DNA of 22,677 nucleotides from JANYCG01 sp031431035 (lineage in GTDB: Bacteria > Pseudomonadota > Gammaproteobacteria > Burkholderiales > Burkholderiaceae_C). Made by a program: the position numbers and the translations under genes. A model generated the notes under the pieces. The model searched no databases. It saw only the letters and a list, made by a program, of their open reading frames with translations, and was not told the origin of the DNA. The stretch spans positions 1 to 22,677 of the forward strand of contig JANPCR010000029.1 in NCBI GenBank assembly GCA_031431035.1, written 5' to 3'. Positions 1 to 7,045 of this stretch are shown in pieces (the first letter of the stretch is position 1; every line of letters begins with the position of its first letter).

Positions 1-706
1 CCGTGAAGGCTTTGGCAATGCCTGTCAGTTCGGCCACACTGGCGGCAGAGGCGGGCGTTTCTTTGCCCTCAGAGGTGCGATGGTTGTCGCTTCGCCCCGT
101 GCTGAAGCCTGCCGCGCCCGCTTCCAGCGCTTCGCGCAGCAGTTCACGCATGGCCTCCACGTCGAGCGCCGTGGCCGCCTGGTCGGTGACCGCGCGTTCG
201 CCCATCACATACATGCGCAGCGGGTCGTGCGGCACTTGCACCAGGTAGTCTAGGCTGCGCGGGGTTTTAGCCAGCGAATCCATGTACTCGCCAAAACTCT
301 CCCAGTCCCAGCGAATGCCCTCGTGCAAGGCTGCCCCCGGAATGTCTTCAACGCCTTCCATCAGCTTGACCAAGGCGTCTTCACCACCGGGGCGCTTAGG
401 GGCAAAACCCACGCCGCAGTTGCCCATCATCAGGGTCGTTACGCCGTGGTAAATGCTGGGGGTGAAACAGGCGTCCCAGGTGACTTGGCCGTCGTAATGG
501 GTGTGAATGTCGACAAAACCGGGCGTGAGCCACAGACCGGTGGCGTTCACGGTTTGTGTGGCTGCCTGAGTGATCGCTTGGCCTATGGCAACAATGCGTC
601 CGCCTCGCACGCCGACATCGGCCACAAACGGCTCGGTGCCGCGGCCGTCCACAACCAGCGCGTTTTTAAACACCCAATCAAGCGGTGTGCTTTTTTTGCT
701 TTGCAT
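1..706 (-). CDS. N-acyl-D-amino-acid deacylase (D-aminoacylase), N-terminal part
   Basis: This is an amidohydrolase-superfamily enzyme expected to hydrolyse N-acyl-D-amino acids to a free D-amino acid and a carboxylate. Only the first 235 codons are present; the gene runs off the left edge. The metal-binding motif HTHYD is seen at residues 68-72. GNCGVGFAP (about 95-103) and GFSTGRSDN near the end of the visible part are both typical of the D-aminoacylase branch. The start is the ATG at 706-704, preceded by a strong GGAGGAG ribosome binding site (about 712-718). The 5' end overlaps the 3' end of the BASS transporter gene by 29 bp, so the two are very likely one transcript with coupled translation. 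The exact acyl and amino acid specificity cannot be read from the sequence. Other amidohydrolases of the same branch, such as dihydropyrimidinase-like enzymes, are less likely because of the GNCGVGFAP signature. Confidence 0.9.
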   Translation of the reverse strand, partial: MQSKKSTPLDWVFKNALVVDGRGTEPFVADVGVRGGRIVAIGQAITQAATQTVNATGLWLTPGFVDIHTHYDGQVTWDACFTPSIYHGVTTLMMGNCGVGFAPKRPGGEDALVKLMEGVEDIPGAALHEGIRWDWESFGEYMDSLAKTPRSLDYLVQVPHDPLRMYVMGERAVTDQAATALDVEAMRELLREALEAGAAGFSTGRSDNHRTSEGKETPASAASVAELTGIAKAFT

Positions 707-1562
707 CTTTTCTCCTCCACAAACTTGCCAGTGTCATGCCGCTCACAATATGCCAAATACCCCACAAACTTGCAAGTGTCACCATGCCCAGGTCGCTGTT
801 GAACTGCACGGCAATGATGCCCAGCGCCAGCCCCGCGTTTTGCATGCCGCCTTCAATCATCACCGCACGCCGGTTGGGCTCGCTCAAGCCCATCGCCAGG
901 CTTGTGGCCCAGCCAAAAAACAGCCCACAGGCGTTGTGAGCCACTACCAAAAGCAACAGGGGCAACAGCGCCATGTTCAGTAACTGTCGCTCTTTGACCA
1001 AGCCCGCCACAATGAAAACCAGCAGCATGACCAGTGCAAATTTGGCCAGAGGTTTTTGAATTTTCGCAGTCAAGGCGGGCAAGCGGGTGGCCACCACCAG
1101 GCCCAGGCTCATGGGCAGCGCCAGCAGCAATACCAGGCTGAACCAAATGTCAGACGGGTCAATCGTCAGAACCTTAAGCCAGCTGGCGGTGTTGGGGTTT
1201 TGCGCCACCATCCAACTGAAGTTGAGCGGCGTGGCAAACAAGGCGATCAGGCTGGCCACCGCTGAAATGCTGACACTCAAGGCCGTGTTGCCCCGCCCAA
1301 AATGCGTCACCACATTGCTCAAACTGCCGCCTGGGCACGAGGCGACCAAAATCATCGCAACCTCAATGTTTGCAGGCAAATTCAGCACCAGCGTGGCAAG
1401 CCAAGTGCCAACCGGCAGCAAAATGAACTGCGGAATCAGCCCGGCAATCACCGCTTTGGGCGTTTTGGCGACCCTGGCAAAGTCTGACGGTTTGACCTCG
1501 AGCGCCACAGCAAACACCATGGTGGCCAAAACCAGGCTCAAAATCAGTTGTTGGGTGTTCAT
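678..1562 (-). CDS. BASS-family (bile acid:sodium symporter-like) transporter
   Basis: This 294-residue inner-membrane protein has about nine hydrophobic segments and belongs to the bile acid:sodium symporter (BASS/SBF) family, which takes up organic anions with sodium. The family signatures CPGGSLSN (residues 76-83, the unwound-helix substrate and sodium site) and EGGMQNAGLA (237-246) are both present. The tail after residue 282 is short and rich in lysine and arginine, as expected for a cytoplasmic end. The ATG at 1562 starts immediately with a hydrophobic helix. There is no strong Shine-Dalgarno sequence, only a GAAG-like stretch. The gene lies upstream of and overlaps the D-aminoacylase gene, which suggests that it imports that enzyme's substrate or a related carboxylate; this is inference. 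True bile acids are not implied by membership of this family. Confidence 0.9.
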   Translation of the reverse strand: MNTQQLILSLVLATMVFAVALEVKPSDFARVAKTPKAVIAGLIPQFILLPVGTWLATLVLNLPANIEVAMILVASCPGGSLSNVVTHFGRGNTALSVSISAVASLIALFATPLNFSWMVAQNPNTASWLKVLTIDPSDIWFSLVLLLALPMSLGLVVATRLPALTAKIQKPLAKFALVMLLVFIVAGLVKERQLLNMALLPLLLLVVAHNACGLFFGWATSLAMGLSEPNRRAVMIEGGMQNAGLALGIIAVQFNSDLGMVTLASLWGIWHIVSGMTLASLWRRKDAKQKKHTA

Positions 1563-1606
1563 GGTGCAATCTTCATAACTTTAAGAGTAAACCAAGCCCA
1601 GGCCCG

Positions 1607-1612
1607 TAAAAT
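1607..1612 (+). promoter_or_regulatory. Possible -10 element for glyQ
   Basis: TAAAAT lies 55 bp upstream of the glyQ ATG in the 105-bp divergent gap between the transporter gene and glyQ. No convincing -35 hexamer stands at 16-18 bp spacing; TTAAGA at 1581 is 20 bp away. The assignment rests on one hexamer and its position. Confidence 0.25.
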
Positions 1613-1667
1613 CAAGGGTTTACGCGGGTCAAACCGCTGTTCACTCCACCGCCAACCTACTGTGGTC

Positions 1668-2582
1668 ATGCTGACGTTTCAACAAATCATTCTCAAATTG
1701 CAGTCCTATTGGGCCGACCAGGGCTGCGCCCTGCTGCAACCCTATGACATGGAAGTGGGCGCAGGCACCTCGCACACCGCCACGTTTTTGCGCGCTTTGG
1801 GCCCAGAACCCTGGAAATGCGCCTACGTACAACCCAGTCGCCGCCCCAAAGATGGCCGCTACGGCGAAAACCCCAACCGCCTTCAGCACTACTACCAGTA
1901 CCAGGTGGTGTTGAAGCCCGCGCCTAGCAACATTCTGGAGTTGTACCTGGGCTCGCTCGAGGCGTTGGGGTTCGATTTGAAAAAAAACGACATCCGTTTT
2001 GTCGAAGACGATTGGGAAAACCCAACGCTGGGTGCCTGGGGCTTGGGCTGGGAGGTCTGGTTGAACGGCATGGAAGTCACCCAATTCACCTACTTCCAGC
2101 AAGTCGGCGGCATTGACTGCCGCCCCATCACCGGCGAAATCACCTATGGCCTGGAACGTCTGGCCATGTACCTGCAGGGTGTGGACAACGTTTACAACCT
2201 GACCTGGACAGACGGCCTGACTTATGGCGATGTGTACAAGCAAAACGAGGTCGAGCAATCAACCTACAACTTCGAGCATAGCGATGCCGACTTTCTGTTC
2301 GCCGCCTTCTCCGCGCATGAAAAGCAGGCCAAGTATTTGATGGAGCAGCAACTGGCTTTGCCAGCTTACGAACAGGTTCTCAAAGGTGTGCACACCTTCA
2401 ACCTGCTGGACGCGCGTGGCGCTATCAGCGTGACCGAGCGCGCCGCCTACATCGGGCGTTTGCGTAACCTCGCACGCACGGTGGCGCAAAGCTACTTTGA
2501 GAGCCGTGAACGCTTGGGTTTTCCGCTGGCACCGCGCGAGTGGGTGGCGCAGATGGCGCCGATGACGAAAAAGGCGGCATAA
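1668..2582 (+). CDS. glyQ: Glycine--tRNA ligase alpha subunit
   Basis: This is the alpha subunit of the heterotetrameric (alpha2beta2) bacterial glycyl-tRNA synthetase. It carries the class II catalytic core that activates glycine with ATP. The protein is 304 residues, the usual size. It begins MLTFQQIILKLQSYW and contains the conserved blocks QPYDMEVGAGTSHTATF, VQPSRRPKDGRYGENPNR and GGIDCRPITGEITYGLERLA. The ATG at 1668 is chosen because homologues start with MLTFQQ; the frame stays open further 5' (to 1548), but that stretch has no family similarity and runs into the divergent transporter gene. The partner glyS follows, but a toxin-antitoxin pair sits between them, which is not the usual tight glyQ-glyS arrangement. 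No defect is seen. Confidence 0.97.
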   Translation: MLTFQQIILKLQSYWADQGCALLQPYDMEVGAGTSHTATFLRALGPEPWKCAYVQPSRRPKDGRYGENPNRLQHYYQYQVVLKPAPSNILELYLGSLEALGFDLKKNDIRFVEDDWENPTLGAWGLGWEVWLNGMEVTQFTYFQQVGGIDCRPITGEITYGLERLAMYLQGVDNVYNLTWTDGLTYGDVYKQNEVEQSTYNFEHSDADFLFAAFSAHEKQAKYLMEQQLALPAYEQVLKGVHTFNLLDARGAISVTERAAYIGRLRNLARTVAQSYFESRERLGFPLAPREWVAQMAPMTKKAA

Positions 2583-2596
2583 AATGGCCAATAACT

Positions 2597-2620
2597 TAGA
2601 ATGTAGATACGCGTATCTAC
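2597..2620 (+). promoter_or_regulatory. Putative promoter -10 and palindromic operator of the toxin-antitoxin pair
   Basis: A -10-like TAGAAT (2597-2602) is followed directly by the perfect 18-bp palindrome GTAGATACGCGTATCTAC (2603-2620). The palindrome abuts the GAGGAG ribosome binding site (2623-2628) of the antitoxin gene. No good -35 hexamer is seen. AbrB/MazE-type antitoxins, alone or with their toxin, bind palindromes at their own promoter, so this is the expected autoregulatory operator. The placement is direct observation; the binding is inferred. Confidence 0.7.
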
Positions 2621-2634
2621 GTGAGGAGTGAGCG

Positions 2635-2889
2635 ATGGAACTGCAAGTCAACCGTTGGGGCAATAGTTTGGCCGTGCGCTTGCCCGCAAGGCTGGCGCGC
2701 GACATTGGTGTGAATGAGGGATCAAGTCTGTCGCCCCAAGAGCTTGGGCAACGGCTTCTGGCGCTGCAAGATGTTGGTCAGCAAGAGGCGTTGTTGACGC
2801 GCAAGCAATTGCTTGAACGCATTCGCAAACTGCACAAACAGATGCCGATTACTCAGCCGGTCAGCAAAGACGAGATGAGTCGCTACTGA
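2635..2889 (+). CDS. AbrB/MazE-type antitoxin (VapB-like)
   Basis: This 84-residue protein has the short swapped-hairpin AbrB/SpoVT-like DNA-binding domain at its N-terminus: ELQVNRWGNSLAVRLPARLA (residues 2-21), the form found in MazE and many VapB antitoxins. The C-terminal part is charged and helical (about 45-84). That is where such antitoxins wrap around and block the toxin. The start at 2635 has a GAGGAG ribosome binding site 6 nt upstream. The stop is separated by one base from the start of the PIN-domain toxin gene, the standard antitoxin-first order. It would act as labile antidote and autorepressor through the palindrome just upstream. The subfamily name VapB rests on its PIN partner; no closer homologue can be named from sequence alone. 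Confidence 0.88.
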   Translation: MELQVNRWGNSLAVRLPARLARDIGVNEGSSLSPQELGQRLLALQDVGQQEALLTRKQLLERIRKLHKQMPITQPVSKDEMSRY

Positions 2890-2890
2890 C

Positions 2891-3364
2891 ATGGATGGCA
2901 CGCCTGCTCGGTCTCGTCGCGTGTATGTAGACACCAGTGTGTGGGTTGCCGTGTTGACGCACGAGCCGAGCGCCGAAACGCTCATGCGTGCACTGGAAGC
3001 AGAGGCGGGCCAGTTGCTCACCGCCATTTGGACACGCACCGAGCTGGCCAGCGCTTTGGGTATCAAGGCCAGGCGCCAAGAGTTAACGCAAGCGCGCGTG
3101 CGCCTGTTGATGCAAGAGTTTGGGCTCTGGGTGGCCGGTGGGCTTGCTGCCGTGCCGGTTGACAGCATGGATTTTTTGCAAGCAGCGCGTTTGTGCGAAG
3201 ACATCGACACCAAGCTGCGCAGCGGCGACGCCTTGCACTTGTCTGTCGCCAAACGTTGTCAGGCCACACACCTGTTGTCTCTGGACAAAGACATGCTGGC
3301 AAACGCCAGCAGTTTGGGTATGCAATTTATTGATTACGATGACCACAAAGAATTTACTCATTGA
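2891..3364 (+). CDS. PIN-domain ribonuclease toxin (VapC-like)
   Basis: This 157-residue PIN-domain protein is predicted to be a magnesium-dependent RNase toxin. The four acidic residues expected of an active PIN site are visible: D14 in VYVDTS, E51 in TRTELAS, D113 in RSGDALHL and D132 in LSLDKD. The enzyme therefore looks intact. Known VapC toxins cut tRNAs (often initiator tRNA) or rRNA; the target here is unknown. The ATG at 2891 lies 1 nt after the antitoxin stop, implying translational coupling. Its last 26 bp overlap the start of glyS in another frame, so the toxin message and the glycyl-tRNA synthetase beta message are physically joined. Base composition resembles the neighbours, so a very recent arrival is not obvious. 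Confidence 0.88.
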   Translation: MDGTPARSRRVYVDTSVWVAVLTHEPSAETLMRALEAEAGQLLTAIWTRTELASALGIKARRQELTQARVRLLMQEFGLWVAGGLAAVPVDSMDFLQAARLCEDIDTKLRSGDALHLSVAKRCQATHLLSLDKDMLANASSLGMQFIDYDDHKEFTH

Positions 3365-5531
3365 ACTGTTCGTTGAAGAACTGCCGCCTAAAGCTCTGAA
3401 AAAGCTGGGTGAGGCATTTGCTTCTGCATTGGCCGATTCGCTTAAAACTCAGGGCTTGGCGGCTGCAGATGCCGCAGTAACGAACTTCGCTTCGCCTAGG
3501 CGCTTGGCCGCGCACGTCACAGCCGTGGTAGCCCAAGCGCCCGACAAATCGGTTTCGCAAAAGCTCATGCCGATCACCGTGGGGTTGGATGCATCGGGCC
3601 ACGCTACACCAGCATTGCTCAAGCGCCTGCATGCGCTGGGCGCTGGTGAGAGCGCCGTTGCAGGGCTCAAGCGTGTGCTGGACGGCAAGGCCGAAGCGCT
3701 TTTTTACGAGAGCGTGGTCACCGGTGCCACGCTGGCGGCAGGGCTGCAAAAAGCGATTGAAGAGGCCATCGCCAAACTGCCAATTCCCAAGGTCATGAGC
3801 TACCAGCTAGAAAGCGGCTGCGACCTGCCTGGCTGGAGCAGTGTGAGCTTTGTGCGGCCTGCGCATGGGTTGCTGGCCTTGCATGGGGCCGATGTGGTGC
3901 CAATTCAGGCCCTCGGACTGAAATCAGGCAACACCACGCAAGGCCATCGTTTTGAGGCGGCGGTGTCACCGGTTGTGATCAAAGACGCTGGCAGTTATGC
4001 CGCGACTTTGCTGAAAGACGGCGCAGTCATCGCCAGTTTTGCCGAGCGCCGCGCAGAAATTGTTCGCCAGTTGGCGGCAGCGGCGGCCAAGCTTGGCAAT
4101 GGCCTGCGAGCGATAGACGACGACGCCCTGCTTGACGAAGTGACCGCCTTGGTTGAGCGGCCCAATGTGTTGGTTTGCGCGTTTGAACGCGAGTTTCTGG
4201 ATGTGCCGCAAGAGTGTCTCATCCTCACCATGAAAGCGAATCAAAAATACTTTCCGCTGCTTGACGCTGCTGGCAAGCTGACCCACCAGTTTTTGGTGGT
4301 CAGCAACATCAGCCCGGCAGACGCCAGCGCAGTGATTCAGGGCAATGAGCGCGTGGTGCGCCCGCGCCTGGCTGATGCCAAGTTTTTCTTCGACCAAGAC
4401 CGTAAAAAGTCACTGGAGTCGCGGGTTGAAGGTCTGGCCAAAGTGGTCTACCACAACAAGCTGGGCACGCAAGGTGAGCGATGCATTCGAGTAGCTTACT
4501 TTGCCCAGGAGATTGGTAATTTAATTGGCGGCGACATACTGGCAACCCAAGCTGACAAGGCCGCACGCCTTGCAAAAGCTGATTTGTTGACGGAGATGGT
4601 TGGCGAGTTTCCCGAATTGCAAGGAGTAATGGGTGCATATTACGCGCGCAATGACGGAGAATCTTCTGCGGTTTCAGAGGCAATCGAAGATCATTACAAA
4701 CCAAGATTTTCGGGCGATATGCTTCCAAGGAACCGTGTCGGCCTTGTCGTAGCCTTGGCCGATAAATTAGAAACTCTTGTAGGACTATTTGGGATCGGGC
4801 AGATGCCAACGGGGGACAAAGACCCGTATGCATTGCGAAGGCACGCTCTGGGAGTGGTCAGGATTTTGATTGAGGCGAATTTGGATTTGAGGCTAGATGA
4901 GTTGGTGAACAACGTAATACTTTCGTCAGACGGGCTTGGCACTGCCGACAATTCAACAGAGGTGATTTGGGTCATTAATCGAGGCGATGTTCAAATTTTG
5001 ATCGACATAGAGCCAGGTACTGCCGCCAAAGTTATTGCTTTCATCTATGACCGCCTAGCTGCGAATCTCCGAGAACAGGGATTCAGTGCTCAGGAAATCG
5101 ATGCAGTTGTTGCAATGCGTCCGCAGCGCCTTGGCGATGTTCCAAAGCGGCTGGCCGCCGTGCGAGCGTTTGCCGCCCTGCCCGAGGCGCCCGCTTTGGC
5201 GGCAGCCAACAAACGCATTGGCAATATATTGAAGAAAACCGATGCGGTCGACGCCCACGTGAGTGAAGTTCTGCTTGTAGAGCCCGCTGAAATCGCACTT
5301 TACGCCACCATGCAAAGCGTGGCCCCCAAGGCAGACGCCCAGTTTCACGCAGGCGACTACACGGCGTCATTGCAGACGCTTTCGGCCCTGCGAGCACCGG
5401 TTGACGCGTTTTTTGACAGCGTCATGGTCAACGCGGACACAATGGATTTGCGCTTGAATCGATTGGGTTTGCTCACGGCGCTGCATGCGGCCATGAACCG
5501 TGTGGCAGACTTGTCGAAACTTGCAACCTAA
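3339..5531 (+). CDS. glyS: Glycine--tRNA ligase beta subunit
   Basis: This is the beta subunit of bacterial glycyl-tRNA synthetase, which binds tRNA-Gly and carries the anticodon-recognition part. The protein is 730 residues, somewhat longer than the roughly 690 of E. coli. Recognisable blocks are NLLIELFVEELPPKAL at the start, SFVRPAHGLLALHG, ILTMKANQKYFPLLD, VSNISPADASAVIQGNERVV, RLADAKFFFDQDRK and KDPYALRRHALGVVRI. The ATG at 3339 is chosen from the family N-terminus; the frame is open 5' of it, but that part is the toxin gene read in another frame. No Shine-Dalgarno sequence precedes this ATG, and the toxin stop lies 23 nt downstream, so translation may depend on ribosomes finishing the toxin gene. 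Codons from about 4480 to 5100 are lower in GC and use AGA, AGG, CTA and TTA, unlike the flanks. The reading frame is intact throughout. Confidence 0.96.
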   Translation: MTTKNLLIELFVEELPPKALKKLGEAFASALADSLKTQGLAAADAAVTNFASPRRLAAHVTAVVAQAPDKSVSQKLMPITVGLDASGHATPALLKRLHALGAGESAVAGLKRVLDGKAEALFYESVVTGATLAAGLQKAIEEAIAKLPIPKVMSYQLESGCDLPGWSSVSFVRPAHGLLALHGADVVPIQALGLKSGNTTQGHRFEAAVSPVVIKDAGSYAATLLKDGAVIASFAERRAEIVRQLAAAAAKLGNGLRAIDDDALLDEVTALVERPNVLVCAFEREFLDVPQECLILTMKANQKYFPLLDAAGKLTHQFLVVSNISPADASAVIQGNERVVRPRLADAKFFFDQDRKKSLESRVEGLAKVVYHNKLGTQGERCIRVAYFAQEIGNLIGGDILATQADKAARLAKADLLTEMVGEFPELQGVMGAYYARNDGESSAVSEAIEDHYKPRFSGDMLPRNRVGLVVALADKLETLVGLFGIGQMPTGDKDPYALRRHALGVVRILIEANLDLRLDELVNNVILSSDGLGTADNSTEVIWVINRGDVQILIDIEPGTAAKVIAFIYDRLAANLREQGFSAQEIDAVVAMRPQRLGDVPKRLAAVRAFAALPEAPALAAANKRIGNILKKTDAVDAHVSEVLLVEPAEIALYATMQSVAPKADAQFHAGDYTASLQTLSALRAPVDAFFDSVMVNADTMDLRLNRLGLLTALHAAMNRVADLSKLAT

Positions 5532-5597
5532 GTGCAAGGCGTTTTTAATCAAAATTGCCCGACCCTGTCGATAACACAAAGGCCATAGTTCTTCACC

Positions 5598-6173
5598 ATG
5601 AAGCTTGTCATCCTTGACCGCGACGGCACCATCAATGCCGACAGCAACGAGTACATCAAGTCGCCTGACGAATGGATGCCTTTGCCGGGTGCGCTTGAGG
5701 CCATTGCCCGGCTCAACCATGCGGGCTGGCATGTGGTGATTGCCTCCAACCAGTCTGGCTTAGGGCGGGGTTTGTTTGATGTGGCTTCGCTGAATGCCAT
5801 GCACACCAAAATGCACAAACTTCTGGCGGCAGTCGGGGGGCGAATTGACGCAGTTTTCTATTGCCCGCATACACCCGACGACGGCTGTCATTGTCGCAAG
5901 CCAGCATCCGGACTTTTTGAGCAAATTGGCGAACGCTATGGCATTGACCTCAAAGGTGTTCCAGTTGTGGGGGACGCCAACCGAGATATCGTCGCGGGTG
6001 CTGTCGCAGGTTGTGAGCCCCATTTGGTTTTGACGGGCAATGGCGGCGTTTACCGGGGGCAAGACCTGCCCTCAACCTTTCCTGCGCACACCCGGGTTCA
6101 TGAAGATTTGGGTGCCTTTGCGGACTGGCTGGTCGCCAAGCATCTGCAAGCACCGGCAATGGCCGCGACTTGA
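5598..6173 (+). CDS. gmhB: D-glycero-beta-D-manno-heptose 1,7-bisphosphate 7-phosphatase
   Basis: This HAD-superfamily phosphatase removes the 7-phosphate of heptose bisphosphate in the ADP-heptose pathway for the LPS inner core. It is cytoplasmic and 191 residues, the normal length. Visible motifs are the nucleophile D7 and general acid D9 in LDRDGTIN, motif II SNQSG (50-54), and the GmhB-specific zinc loop with C89, H91, C97 and C99. K101 lies in CRKP, and the distal acidic motif is GDANRD (125-130). The ATG at 5598 is the first in frame that gives the family N-terminus. The gene follows glyS and precedes plsC, a common order in Burkholderiales. No oddity is seen. Confidence 0.94.
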   Translation: MKLVILDRDGTINADSNEYIKSPDEWMPLPGALEAIARLNHAGWHVVIASNQSGLGRGLFDVASLNAMHTKMHKLLAAVGGRIDAVFYCPHTPDDGCHCRKPASGLFEQIGERYGIDLKGVPVVGDANRDIVAGAVAGCEPHLVLTGNGGVYRGQDLPSTFPAHTRVHEDLGAFADWLVAKHLQAPAMAAT

Positions 6174-6206
6174 CTGATGTTAAACGCCGCCTTGCAGAAT
6201 CCACCT

Positions 6207-6223
6207 AAACAATAGAATTGTTT
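6207..6223 (+). promoter_or_regulatory. Small inverted repeat just upstream of plsC
   Basis: AAACAAT and ATTGTTT form 7-bp perfect arms around a 3-nt AGA loop, ending 8 nt before the plsC start codon. In RNA this AT-rich hairpin would sit where a ribosome binding site is expected, and no clear Shine-Dalgarno sequence is present. It may be chance in an AT-rich leader. Confidence 0.3.
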
Positions 6224-6231
6224 TAAGCACC

Positions 6232-6978
6232 ATGGCCGCTATTCGATCGTTCATTCACATGCTCTGGATGCTGATTACAGTGATCCCGGTCGCCTTCTGG
6301 ATGGTCGTTGCCGCGCCATTTGCCAGCCCTCGGCACTTGCTGGCTTCTGCCAACGGTTTTCTAGCCTGTGCCATGTATGGCTTGCGTGCGATATGTGGGG
6401 TGAACTGGAAGGTGATCGGGCTTGAAAATCTGCCGGGAGTTGACGCCACTGGCAAGGTGTTGCCGGCAATTTTGTTGGTCAAGCACCAGTCCACGCTTGA
6501 GACTTTTTTGATGCCCTTGATCATGCCCAGGCCCCTGGCCTATGTGTTCAAAAAAGAGATTCTTTACATTCCTTTTTTTGGCTGGGGCATTGGCCGTTTG
6601 GAAATGGTTCACATTGACCGAAAGCTGGGCAAGCAGGCTTTTCAAAAGGTCGCCGAGCAAGGTCGAGAATTATTGGACAAAGGGACTTGGGTCATCATGT
6701 TTCCTGAGGGCACTCGTATTCCACGTGGCAAAGTCGGGCAGTACAAGTCGGGCGGTACTCGCCTGGCGGTTGAAACCGGCGCACCCGTTGTTCCGATTGC
6801 GGTCACGTCCGCCAAGTGCTGGCCGCGCAAGGCTTTTATCAAGACGCCGGGCACGATAGAGGTGTCCATCGGCAAGCCCATTCCAAGCCTAGGCAGAAAG
6901 CCCGATGAGTTGATGATCGAGGTGCAATCCTGGATTGAAGCTGAAATGCAGCGGCTTGATCCACAGGCATACCGGTGA
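6232..6978 (+). CDS. plsC: 1-acyl-sn-glycerol-3-phosphate acyltransferase
   Basis: This membrane-associated acyltransferase converts lysophosphatidic acid to phosphatidic acid in phospholipid synthesis. It is 248 residues with a hydrophobic N-terminal segment (about 8-30) that anchors it to the inner membrane. The catalytic motif is KHQSTLE (84-90), in which H85 is followed four residues later by E90 rather than the textbook D; this HX4E form is, to my knowledge, common in betaproteobacterial PlsC proteins. The acceptor-binding motif FPEGTR is at 157-162, and VPIA follows near 187. It lies 58 bp after gmhB and is probably co-transcribed. The ATG at 6232 gives the expected hydrophobic start. 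Confidence 0.93.
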   Translation: MAAIRSFIHMLWMLITVIPVAFWMVVAAPFASPRHLLASANGFLACAMYGLRAICGVNWKVIGLENLPGVDATGKVLPAILLVKHQSTLETFLMPLIMPRPLAYVFKKEILYIPFFGWGIGRLEMVHIDRKLGKQAFQKVAEQGRELLDKGTWVIMFPEGTRIPRGKVGQYKSGGTRLAVETGAPVVPIAVTSAKCWPRKAFIKTPGTIEVSIGKPIPSLGRKPDELMIEVQSWIEAEMQRLDPQAYR

Positions 6979-7045
6979 TGGGTTTCAAGTTCGTCAACCT
7001 CCACGGCACCCGGGTCATCCGCTAAATTCATTGGTTCAACCCTAC

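Noticed and set aside
84..90. HX4E in place of HX4D in PlsC (residues 85-90 of the protein encoded at 6232-6978) as a sign of inactivity
   Set aside because: The HX4E form is, to my knowledge, usual in betaproteobacterial PlsC proteins, and FPEGTR is intact. The coordinates given here are residue numbers, not bases.
1548..1667. Upstream extension of glyQ by 40 codons
   Set aside because: The added residues have no family similarity and overlap the divergent transporter gene; homologues begin at MLTFQQ (1668).
1641..2258. Antisense ORF (205 codons) opposite glyQ
   Set aside because: It is a mirror of a highly conserved gene with no domain or ribosome binding site of its own.
3120..3338. Upstream extension of glyS by 73 codons
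   Set aside because: This stretch is the PIN toxin gene read in another frame; the GlyS family N-terminus starts at MTTKNLLIE.
6935..7045. Longer start of the YgjP-like gene overlapping plsC
   Set aside because: The residues are not family-like and the ATG at 7046 follows the plsC stop cleanly.
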